From the NCBI GenBank assembly GCA_017643395.1, contig JAEPNP010000001.1, forward strand, positions 1,865,806 through 1,929,805: a DNA stretch of 64,000 bases, read 5' to 3'. The notes beneath the pieces are model-generated. The model had not been told where the DNA came from and made no database searches. It saw only the letters and a program-made list of their open reading frames with translations. Origin of the DNA: Rhodothermales bacterium (GTDB lineage Bacteria > Bacteroidota > Rhodothermia > Rhodothermales > UBA10348). The translations under genes and the position numbers were made by a program. Shown piece by piece: positions 34,888 to 42,244 of the stretch (position 1 is its first letter; every line of letters begins with the position of its first letter).

Positions 34888-36438
34888 TCAGAGCGGAATA
34901 TTGCCGTGTTTGCGCCGCGGATTGTTCACCACCTTGTTCTCCAGCATTCGCAGGCCCCTGATCAGGCGATTCCGGGTCTCGGACGGCCTGATCACATCGT
35001 CCACATAGCCGTACTCGGCGGCTACGTATGGATTCGCCAGCTTGTCCCGGTACTCGTCAATGAACGCGGCCTCGGTTTCGGCGGGCGATGGACTCTCGGC
35101 AATCTGGCGCCGGTAGATGATCTCCACTGCGCCCTTCGGCCCCATCACGGCGATTTCGGCGGTTGGCCAGGCATAATTGAGGTCACCGCGGATGTGTTTG
35201 GAGTTCATCACGTCGTAGGCGCCCCCGTAGGCCTTGCGCGTGATGACCGTGATCTTGGGCACCGTGGCCTCGCTGAACGCATACAGCAGTTTGGCGCCGT
35301 GTCGGATGATGCCCCGCCACTCCTGGTCCGTGCCTGGAAGGAAACCGGGCACGTCCTCGAACACCACCAGGGGGATGTTGAAGGCGTCGCAGAAACGCAC
35401 GAACCGGGCGCCTTTGACGGAGGCATCGATGTCGAGCACGCCCGCGAGATTGGCGGGATTGTTGGCCACAACGCCGACCGACTGCCCGCCGAGGTGAGCA
35501 AATCCTACCACGATGTTTCCGGCGAAGTCGGGGTGGATCTCAAAGAACCGCCCATCGTCTGCGATTGTCCGAATGACATCATGCATGTAGTAGGGCTTGT
35601 TCGGATTGTCCGGGACCATGGTGTCCAGGGCGTCATCCGCGCGATCCTCCGGGTCATCCGTAGGTCGAACCGGCGCCGGATCCTCACAGTTTTGCGGGAT
35701 GTAGCCGAACAGATCGCGGATGCGTTGCAGGCAATCGGCGTCGTTGTCGCAGGCCAGGTGCGCCACGCCGCTTTTAACCGCGTGCGCGGAGGTGCCGCCG
35801 AGCTCCTCGAACGACACGTCCTCCTGCGTGACGGTCTTCACCACGTTGGGACCAGTGATGAACATGTAGCTGGTGTCCTTCACCATGAACACGAAGTCGG
35901 TGATCGCCGGACTGTACACCGCGCCGCCCGCGCAGGGGCCCATTATGGCGGAAATCTGCGGCACCACACCTGAGGCCAGGGTATTCCGGAGGAAGATGTC
36001 CGCATAACCGCCCAGAGAGACGACGCCCTCCTGAATGCGGGCTCCCCCCGAGTCGTTGAGGCCGATGACCGGAGCACCGTTTTGCACGGCGAGGTCCATC
36101 ACCTTGCAGATCTTTTCTGCATGGGCCTGTCCCAGCGACCCACCGAACACGGTGAAGTCCTGCGAAAACACGTACACCAGACGGCCTTCGATCGTGCCGA
36201 ATCCGGTCACCACGCCATCACCATACGGCCGGTTGTTTTCCATCCCGAAGTCGTGGGACCGATGCCGCACGAACGTGCCCAGTTCCTGGAATGAACCCCG
36301 GTCCAGGAGCAGGTCGATGCGCTCACGCGCTGTCAGCTTGCCCTTGGCGTGCTGCTTGTCGATTCGGGCCTGGCCGCCGCCCAGTCGGGCCTGCTCGCGC
36401 CGCGATTCCAGATCCGCCAGTTTGTCCTGCTCTGCCAT
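34888..36438 (-). CDS. pccB: Acyl-CoA carboxylase carboxyltransferase subunit (propionyl-CoA type)
   Basis: Transfers the carboxyl group from biotin to acyl-CoA, most likely propionyl-CoA, giving methylmalonyl-CoA. 516 residues, matching the PccB/MmdA family. Seen: N-terminal [18 protein letters not shown], oxyanion-hole motifs [20 protein letters not shown] and [40 protein letters not shown], and in the C-terminal half [18 protein letters not shown] and [18 protein letters not shown]. Biotin carboxylase and biotin carrier genes are not in the window. Methylmalonyl-CoA decarboxylase alpha is very similar, so the exact acyl-CoA and direction are less certain than the family. Confidence 0.93.
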   Translation of the reverse strand: MAEQDKLADLESRREQARLGGGQARIDKQHAKGKLTARERIDLLLDRGSFQELGTFVRHRSHDFGMENNRPYGDGVVTGFGTIEGRLVYVFSQDFTVFGGSLGQAHAEKICKVMDLAVQNGAPVIGLNDSGGARIQEGVVSLGGYADIFLRNTLASGVVPQISAIMGPCAGGAVYSPAITDFVFMVKDTSYMFITGPNVVKTVTQEDVSFEELGGTSAHAVKSGVAHLACDNDADCLQRIRDLFGYIPQNCEDPAPVRPTDDPEDRADDALDTMVPDNPNKPYYMHDVIRTIADDGRFFEIHPDFAGNIVVGFAHLGGQSVGVVANNPANLAGVLDIDASVKGARFVRFCDAFNIPLVVFEDVPGFLPGTDQEWRGIIRHGAKLLYAFSEATVPKITVITRKAYGGAYDVMNSKHIRGDLNYAWPTAEIAVMGPKGAVEIIYRRQIAESPSPAETEAAFIDEYRDKLANPYVAAEYGYVDDVIRPSETRNRLIRGLRMLENKVVNNPRRKHGNIPL

Positions 36439-36509
36439 GGTCTCGTGACTGGTTGCAGAGAAAGTACACGCACCCGGCGCCGCGGGTCATGGAGGAGACG
36501 CGAATCTGT

Positions 36510-38213
36510 TCAGGAGCGGCGCTTGAACTGCTCCTCGACGGCGTTCGTAAAGTCGATGGCCGCTTCGTCGTAGATGTTGACCCGGTTTGCCCGGAAAATG
36601 TCCACGGCGATGATGTCGCTGCCAGAGCGCCAGTCGGGGGCGTCGCGCAGCCGATGCAGGGCTTCGAAGTACGATTCCGAGCTGCCGAGGAACAGTCGTT
36701 CGATGAACTGATCGCGCTGCCACGCCGCCGGGCCGAGCACGTCGAATTCCAGAGTTGCAGAGTCGGATTCGATGGGCTCCGGCAGGGTGGGCGGTGCTGG
36801 ATGCAGTTTGACCACCCTTGGCATCGGCTCGCCGTCCGGGGTCGAATCGAGCGCGCCGGACTGCGGTTGTTCGGGGTCCGGGTCGTCCGGCACACCCGTC
36901 ACGCTGCTCTGAAATCTCTTCCAGAGGGGCTCCGATTCCGGGAGGGGCTCGGGAATGGGCTCGGCGCTGCTGGCCTGGAAGCGCGCCCATAGCGGAATTG
37001 GGGCTTCGTCGATGGAGTCTTCTTCCGGTGGCTCAACGGATTCAATGTCCGTGATCGGGCCCATGGGAGCGCTCACGACGGAGAGTCCGATTCCTGGCGG
37101 TTCGGGATCGGGATCGGGCTCAGGTTCTGGCTCCGGCTCGGGTTCGGGCGCGGGTTCGGGCTCTGGCTCCGGCTCGGATTCCGGCTCGGGCGCGGGTTCT
37201 GGCTCTGGCTCCGGCTCGGGCGCGGGTTCCGGCTCGGGCTCCGGCTCGGGCTCGGGCTCCGGCTCGGGTTCGGGCTCAGGCCCCGGCTCCGGCTCGGGCG
37301 GTGGCTCCGGCTCCGGCTCGGGTTCGGGTTCGGGTTCGGGCTCGCGCTCATACTCGAGCTCCGGCGCGGGTTCGTCATCCCGAACAATTTCAGACGCGGG
37401 CGCCCGGTACGGACGTGCGGACGGCTGCGGAATTTCCGGTTCGGCGATGCCCCCATCGCCCAGGACCAGTGCAATCGCCGCATCGACCTGCTCGGCGGTC
37501 AGTGCCGCCAACTCTCTGGCCCGTGCGTATCCACGCACGCCGGAAGCCAGGCCGGCCCCGTTGCGGGCCTCGAAAAACTGGGTCAGGAGCGGAACGGGCA
37601 GCGTGCCGGCCTCGGTCAACTCGCCGAGTTCCGTGAGTGGGCCGACAAGGGCACGCCAGTCATCGCCCGCATAATCGACACAAAAGCTGCGATCGACGGC
37701 CTCCAGCGCGGTGGAAAGCGCACGACGAGTGACCTTTTTGTCACCCCCACGTTCCGCGAACGCGTCCACGGCCGTGCGCAGGTGCGAGTAGGGCAGGAAA
37801 TAGGCTACCCGACGGCGAACGTCCTCCGGAGACAGCTCCGAGCGCTTCTCACCAAACACAAAATGGATGAGGGTAGGCACCGGCCGGATCAGGTACGCTG
37901 TGACCAGATGTACGGCTTGCCGCAGGGCGCGCGGCCACTCGGACTCCGGGTAGTGCGCATATCGGGCCAGCACATTGAGATATGCAGTCCGCGCCAGGGA
38001 CACTTCTTTCTGACCATGGTCCACCCAACCCGGCGCAAGATCCATGATGCGGGCCGTCTCCAGTTCGAGTCGACGGTCCAGGGCGTGCTCCAGGAAATGG
38101 ACGATCGATTCCGGAACGTCGTGCCGCCTGAGATCCCGGCGGGATATGGGGCCCTTGTCGGGCAAAGCCCGCAAGAGCGCGCGGTATACGGCGTCCGGTA
38201 GGGTTTGGGACAT
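36510..38213 (-). CDS. Hypothetical protein with long Glu-Pro repeat
   Basis: A 567-residue cytoplasmic-type protein (no signal peptide) not recognised as a family. The start at 38213 ([17 protein letters not shown]) is chosen; farther upstream the frame overlaps the divergent gene. Residues 1-260 are helical with well-spaced hydrophobics. About 270-370 form an almost uninterrupted Glu-Pro (EPEPEP) stretch, with a few Ala, Gly, Asp and Ser breaks. Two short LWKRFQ/LWARFQ motifs follow, and the last 70 residues ([19 protein letters not shown]-like, then [24 protein letters not shown]) look folded. Glu-Pro tracts act as stiff spacers in TonB and others, which suggests two domains held apart (inference). 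Confidence 0.8.
   Translation of the reverse strand: MSQTLPDAVYRALLRALPDKGPISRRDLRRHDVPESIVHFLEHALDRRLELETARIMDLAPGWVDHGQKEVSLARTAYLNVLARYAHYPESEWPRALRQAVHLVTAYLIRPVPTLIHFVFGEKRSELSPEDVRRRVAYFLPYSHLRTAVDAFAERGGDKKVTRRALSTALEAVDRSFCVDYAGDDWRALVGPLTELGELTEAGTLPVPLLTQFFEARNGAGLASGVRGYARARELAALTAEQVDAAIALVLGDGGIAEPEIPQPSARPYRAPASEIVRDDEPAPELEYEREPEPEPEPEPEPEPPPEPEPGPEPEPEPEPEPEPEPEPEPAPEPEPEPEPAPEPESEPEPEPEPAPEPEPEPEPEPDPDPEPPGIGLSVVSAPMGPITDIESVEPPEEDSIDEAPIPLWARFQASSAEPIPEPLPESEPLWKRFQSSVTGVPDDPDPEQPQSGALDSTPDGEPMPRVVKLHPAPPTLPEPIESDSATLEFDVLGPAAWQRDQFIERLFLGSSESYFEALHRLRDAPDWRSGSDIIAVDIFRANRVNIYDEAAIDFTNAVEEQFKRRS
37100..37356 (-). repeat. Hexanucleotide-like repeat encoding the Glu-Pro tract
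   Basis: Degenerate tandem repeat of units such as GGCTCGGGCTCC on the plus strand, that is alternating Glu and Pro codons on the minus strand. The unit is six bases, so changes in copy number keep the frame. Interruptions with GCG or GAT units show it is not a perfect microsatellite. Confidence 0.85.
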
Positions 38214-38412
38214 ATGGAAGAGGGGTGGAGACCTGCTGGAAAGCAACCCGCGTACCAACATGACGCGGCGACAATATGGACGGCCTCGACAAAGGCCCGT
38301 TCCAAGCTTGCGTGAAAGCGCTACCGGAATCGCATCAAAGGGTAGGCCGGCGCGTCCTCCTGAATCTCCCCGACCTATCAAACCAACAACTGCCCGCCTC
38401 ACGCCGAACCGC

Positions 38413-39675
38413 ATGCGTCTATTTGCACTCGCCCTGGTCTTCCTGCTGATGGCCCCTTCCGTCAGCGCGCAAGACCAGCCCTCGTCACTCCGACTCTTTC
38501 TGGACTGCGAGTGGGCATGCGACCAGGAGTTCATCCGCTCCGAAATCACCCTGGTGGACTTCGTGAATGACCGGACCGCTTCCGACGTGCATCTCCTGGT
38601 TACGACGGAGGGTACCGGCTCGGGCGGTCGGGTATTCAGCCTGGCATTCATCGGCCAGCGGGACTTCGCTGCCCTCACGGACACGCTGGGTTTCGTTAGT
38701 CCCGGCACGGCCACCGATGACGAGCGTCGCCGGGGTTTGACGAACATGATCGAAAACGGCCTGGTGCGCTATCTGTCTCGCACCACGCTGGCTCCCAGCA
38801 TCGAATTGAGTCTGGTGAGGCCCGAAAACGGCAACGGAGAGGTGACCGAGTCCATCGAATACGACCCGTGGAACTACTGGGTGTTTTCTGTGGGTGGAGG
38901 TGGGGACGTGTCGGGCGAGGAATCGTCGGACTCGTACTCGGTGCGCGGCAACATTTCGGCCAATCGCACGACCGAGGAATGGAAAATCAGGCTCTCGGCA
39001 AACGGGCGGTATCGCGAGCGCAACTTCGACATCGGAGACGATCGCACTGTCTCCAGCATCAGTCGCAACGGGTCGATATGGATGATGGTCGTCAACAGCC
39101 TGGGAGACCACTGGAGTGTGGGTGGCACGCTGTTCATGAACACCTCCTCAGAGCGCAATACCGACGGGTCGGTTACTGCGGGGCCGGCCATCGAATACAA
39201 CGTCTTTCCGTACTCCGAGTCGACCCGGCGGGAGTTCCGGTTTCAGTACGGCGTGCGGCTGGATTACCGCAACTACGACGAGGTCACCATCTTCAACGTG
39301 ACCGAAGAATCGCTCCTCCGCCATTCCCTGCAGGCGGAACTGGACATGCAGCAGACCTGGGGAGAGGTCGGGTTTGACGCCGAGTTCTCGCATCTGCTCA
39401 CGAATTTCGACCGTTCGCTCACCGACTCCTACCGGCTCGAACTGGATTTCAGTGCAGACGTGCGCCTGGCCCGGGGCTTTTCGGTCTTTTTTGGAGCTGG
39501 ATACGAGCTCATCAGGGACCAGCTGTTTCTGCCGCTCAGCGACATTTCCGAAGAGGACATTCTGCTGGGGACGCGCCGCCTGCCGACAGGGTACGACTTC
39601 AACGCCCGGATAGGATTCAACTACCGGTTCGGGTCGATTTTCAACAACGTCGTGAATCCCCGTTTTGGATTCTGA
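38413..39675 (+). CDS. Exported beta-barrel protein, probably outer membrane
   Basis: A 420-residue protein. The ATG at 38413 gives a clear signal peptide ([20 protein letters not shown]); the frame is open upstream but non-coding in character. A roughly 130-residue alpha/beta N-terminal domain contains an [17 protein letters not shown] motif with a Cys pair. From about 160 on there are about 14 amphipathic strands with alternating aromatic residues ([30 protein letters not shown]...). The end [24 protein letters not shown], with final Phe, fits an outer membrane barrel. Similar proteins occur in Bacteroidetes as uncharacterised OMPs. Divergent from the Glu-Pro protein over a 199-base gap. 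Confidence 0.82.
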   Translation: MRLFALALVFLLMAPSVSAQDQPSSLRLFLDCEWACDQEFIRSEITLVDFVNDRTASDVHLLVTTEGTGSGGRVFSLAFIGQRDFAALTDTLGFVSPGTATDDERRRGLTNMIENGLVRYLSRTTLAPSIELSLVRPENGNGEVTESIEYDPWNYWVFSVGGGGDVSGEESSDSYSVRGNISANRTTEEWKIRLSANGRYRERNFDIGDDRTVSSISRNGSIWMMVVNSLGDHWSVGGTLFMNTSSERNTDGSVTAGPAIEYNVFPYSESTRREFRFQYGVRLDYRNYDEVTIFNVTEESLLRHSLQAELDMQQTWGEVGFDAEFSHLLTNFDRSLTDSYRLELDFSADVRLARGFSVFFGAGYELIRDQLFLPLSDISEEDILLGTRRLPTGYDFNARIGFNYRFGSIFNNVVNPRFGF

Positions 39676-39695
39676 GGGCACGGTTCGGGAATTCT

Positions 39696-39726
39696 TTTGG
39701 GTCGGACTTAAGGTTTCTTAAGCTCT
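39696..39726 (+). promoter_or_regulatory. Candidate promoter of the structured RNA
   Basis: TTTG at 39696-39699 followed after 19 bases by TAAGCTCT at 39719-39726 resembles the Bacteroidetes arrangement TTTG-N19-TAnnTTTG; the -7 part matches only partly. The predicted start would fall near 39727-39733, where the outer stem of the candidate RNA begins. A palindromic CTTAAG occurs twice, at 39707 and 39717. Confidence 0.35.
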
Positions 39727-39912
39727 GCCGATACCCTTGGGGCGCGAGGTGGGCAAGTCACGAATCTCAATCCCAAACACTCTTTGCGCAGGCCGCGCAG
39801 TCAGGCAACGCCAGACCTGACACTACGGTCTTGCCGCTATCAGGCGGCCATGCTCCCCTAACGTTCCGTGTGCAGACCGCCCCGGGCCCTTCGTGGCTCG
39901 GGGCGGTTCTTT
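39727..39912 (+). ncRNA. Candidate structured non-coding RNA or attenuating leader
   Basis: A nested set of inverted repeats in a 265-base gap. The outer stem is GCCGATA (39727-39733) with TATCAGGC (39838-39845, one bulged A). The next stem is GGCAAG (39752-39757) with CTTGCC (39830-39835). Inside lie the hairpins TGCGC/GCGCA (39785-39799) and GTCAGG/CCTGAC (39800-39821). A Rho-independent terminator ends the unit. It could be a free small RNA of about 185 bases (6S RNA is a size and shape candidate) or a leader that controls the oxidoreductase gene starting 29 bases after the terminator. Not matched to a consensus by eye; family unknown. Confidence 0.45.
39876..39912 (+). terminator. Rho-independent terminator before the oxidoreductase gene
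   Basis: Arms ACCGCCCCG (39876-39884) and CGGGGCGGT (39899-39907) pair perfectly, with inner GGCC/GGCT partly pairing in a 14-base loop, followed by TTCTTTATT. It is about 200 bases after the outer membrane protein gene and 29 before the next ATG, so it ends either that message or the structured RNA. Confidence 0.88.
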
Positions 39913-39940
39913 ATTATGCGCCCCTCAACACAGTGATGGT

Positions 39941-41176
39941 ATGGCAAGAAGACTCGGCATCGGGTTCGTTGGCAGTGGGTTCATCACCCGGTTTCACATC
40001 CAATCCTGGCAGGCCGTGCGCGATGCGGATGTGCTGGGAGTCTGGAGTCCCAACAGGGCAAACGCAGACTCTGCCGCAGCGCTTGCACGTGACCTGAGGG
40101 TGGGGCAGGCCAGGGCTTTTGACTCCCTGGCGGAGATGGTCCATGACCCGTCCATCGACGCGATCTGGATCTGCGGACCCAATCACCGACGTGTCGAAAA
40201 CATGGAGGAGATCGTGCAGGCTCGAAGCGAGGGAGCCGAATTGGTCGGGATAGCCTGCGAAAAGCCCCTTGCGCGCAACGTGGCCGAGGCGCGCCGCGTG
40301 GTGGAGTTGATCGAGGAGGCAGGCGTGCTACACGGTTATCTGGAGGACCAGCTGTTCTCCCCGAGCCTCATGCGCGGTCGTTCACTGGCCTGGAAACGGG
40401 GAGCGGCCATCGCGGGTCGTCCGTACCTGGCCCGGGCTGCCGAGGAGCACAGTGGCCCACACGCCCCCTGGTTCTGGCAAGGTGACCTCCAGGGCGGCGG
40501 GGTGCTGAATGACATGATGTGCCATAGTGTCGAGGTGGCGCGCTTCCTGCTGACCCAGCCGGGCGCGGCCCGAAACAGCATTCGGCCGCTCAAAGTCACG
40601 GCACAGATAGCCAGTCTCAAATGGTCAAGACCCGAATACGCTGCTGACCTGGCGCAGCGATTCGGCGAGGAGGTGGACTATCTGAAGCGGCCGTCGGAGG
40701 ATTTCGCCCGGGCGACCATCGAATATGTGGATGGGCACGGCAACACCCTCATTGGTGAAACGACCACCTCCTGGAGCTTCGTGGGTGCCGGACTGCGACT
40801 GAGCAGCGAACTGCTGGGTCCCGAGTATTCCATGCAGCTGAATTCACTCGACGCGGGCGGGCAATTGTTCTTCAGCCGGCGCGTGACCGGTGAGGAGGGA
40901 GAGGACCTGGTCGAAAAGCAAAACGCCGAGCAGGGAGTCATGCCGTTTGTGGGCAACGAAGCCGCCGAGTATGGCTACGAGGATGAGAATCGGCACTTCG
41001 TGCGCTGCTTTCTGGACGGAATCCAGCCGGAGCTCGACTTCCATGCCGGCCTGGAGGTCGTGGAGCTGCTGATGACGGCCTACATGAGCGCCGAACAGGA
41101 GCGCACAATCGCCTGGAAACCGGAAAATCTCGATTCCTACATACCTCCGGTAGCTCGCGGGACCTGGCGCCCATGA
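39941..41176 (+). CDS. Gfo/Idh/MocA family oxidoreductase (long form)
   Basis: A 411-residue NAD(P)-dependent oxidoreductase acting on sugars or related polyols. The ATG at 39941 (MARRLGIGFVGSGFITRFH) puts the Rossmann motif GFVGSGF at the N-terminus. DAIWICGPNHRRVENM, GIACEKPLARNVAEARRVV with the EKP catalytic motif, and the C-terminal alpha/beta domain with GGGVLNDMMCHSVEVARFLL are typical; the His of DMMCHS is the usual active-site position. The extra length lies in the C-terminal domain. The stop overlaps the next start by four bases, pairing it with a second member of the family, so both probably act in one sugar pathway (inference). Confidence 0.92.
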   Translation: MARRLGIGFVGSGFITRFHIQSWQAVRDADVLGVWSPNRANADSAAALARDLRVGQARAFDSLAEMVHDPSIDAIWICGPNHRRVENMEEIVQARSEGAELVGIACEKPLARNVAEARRVVELIEEAGVLHGYLEDQLFSPSLMRGRSLAWKRGAAIAGRPYLARAAEEHSGPHAPWFWQGDLQGGGVLNDMMCHSVEVARFLLTQPGAARNSIRPLKVTAQIASLKWSRPEYAADLAQRFGEEVDYLKRPSEDFARATIEYVDGHGNTLIGETTTSWSFVGAGLRLSSELLGPEYSMQLNSLDAGGQLFFSRRVTGEEGEDLVEKQNAEQGVMPFVGNEAAEYGYEDENRHFVRCFLDGIQPELDFHAGLEVVELLMTAYMSAEQERTIAWKPENLDSYIPPVARGTWRP

Positions 41177-42138
41177 TCCGCTGGGGCATCCTGTCGACGG
41201 CGCGTATCAACAGGCGATTTATCGCCGCTGTTCGGGCAGCCGAGCGTAGCAAGGTGGTTTCGGTGGCGAGTCGCACGCCGGAACGCGCGGCGAATTATGC
41301 CCACGAGTGGGGCATCCCGTCCAGCCATGGTTGTTACCAGGATCTGGTCGACGACCCCGAGGTCGATGCCCTCTACATTCCGCTTCCAAACCAGCTCCAT
41401 GCGCCATGGTGCGTGCGCGCCCTGAAGGCCGGCAAGCACGTGCTGTGCGAAAAGCCCCTGGCGCTGTCGCCGGTTCAGGTCGACGTCATGGCCCGAGCTG
41501 CCGAGCAGTCCGGGAACGTGCTGGCCGAGGCCTTCATGTATCGCCATCATCCGCGTACCCACCGCGTGCGCGATCTGGTTCGCGAAGGGGCCATCGGCAG
41601 GCTGCGCGTGGTGCACGGGGCTTTTACGTTTCTCTTTGACCGCGACGACAACTTTCGACTCGACCCGGCGGCCGGAGGCGGTGCGCTGTGGGACGTGGGC
41701 TGCTACCCGGTGAGTTTTACTCGCTATGTGGTGGGAGAGGAGCCCGAGACCGTGCAGGGCGTCAGTGTGCTGGGAGAGAGCGGCGTCGACATGTTGTTTG
41801 CGGGCTCGATGCGGTTTCCCTCCGGTGTCTTGGCGACGTTCGATTGTGGGTTCGATGCAGTCTTTCGATCCGAAATGACCTTCGTCGGGACGGAGGGCCG
41901 AATCACGGTCCCAATGGCGTTCCGCCCCGGCCTGACGGCGGACATCGTCCTGGAACAGGGGGACGAATCGCGCACGGTTGTGGTGCCGGGATTTGAACCC
42001 ATCTTCCTTGGCGAGGTCACGGACATGGAGCGGGCGGTGCTGGACGGCGCTGCGCAGGCTATTCCCATCTCCGAGAGCCGGGGCAATGTGGACGCAATCC
42101 ACCGCCTGCATGAGTCGGCGCGGAGCATGGATCGATAG
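41173..42138 (+). CDS. Gfo/Idh/MocA family oxidoreductase (short form)
   Basis: A 321-residue NAD(P)-dependent oxidoreductase. It begins MIRWGILSTARINRRFIAAV, with ALYIPLPNQLHAPWCVRALKAGKHVLCEKPLALS containing the EKP motif, then the C-terminal domain with GGGALWDVGCYPVSFTRYVVGEE, where the GGALxDxGxYP block is the family signature. The close resemblance to the dehydrogenases annotated as glucose-fructose oxidoreductase or D-xylose dehydrogenase subgroups is clear, but the substrate is open. ATGA overlap with the previous gene. Confidence 0.93.
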   Translation: MIRWGILSTARINRRFIAAVRAAERSKVVSVASRTPERAANYAHEWGIPSSHGCYQDLVDDPEVDALYIPLPNQLHAPWCVRALKAGKHVLCEKPLALSPVQVDVMARAAEQSGNVLAEAFMYRHHPRTHRVRDLVREGAIGRLRVVHGAFTFLFDRDDNFRLDPAAGGGALWDVGCYPVSFTRYVVGEEPETVQGVSVLGESGVDMLFAGSMRFPSGVLATFDCGFDAVFRSEMTFVGTEGRITVPMAFRPGLTADIVLEQGDESRTVVVPGFEPIFLGEVTDMERAVLDGAAQAIPISESRGNVDAIHRLHESARSMDR

Positions 42139-42150
42139 CTCGAACAAATA

Positions 42151-42186
42151 CAAGGGGGCCGCCACCTGCAGATGACGACCCCCTTG
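42151..42186. terminator. Bidirectional-type terminator between convergent genes
   Basis: Perfect 8-base arms CAAGGGGG (42151-42158) and CCCCCTTG (42179-42186) with a 20-base loop. On the minus side the stem is followed by TATTTGTTCG, so it works best for the minus-strand subtilase gene; on the plus side it is followed by CTGTCTCTCCT. It lies 13 bases after the oxidoreductase stop. Confidence 0.7.
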
Positions 42187-42244
42187 CTGTCTCTCCTGGT
42201 GTTCGATCGGCAATGAAGCCTGACGTGAACACACCCCGCGAGAA

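Noticed and set aside
36955-37674. Plus-strand frame encoding Ser-Gly repeats
   Set aside because: It is antisense to the Glu-Pro tract; repeating codons on the other strand keep this frame open. Sequence outside the tract has no coding sense in this frame.
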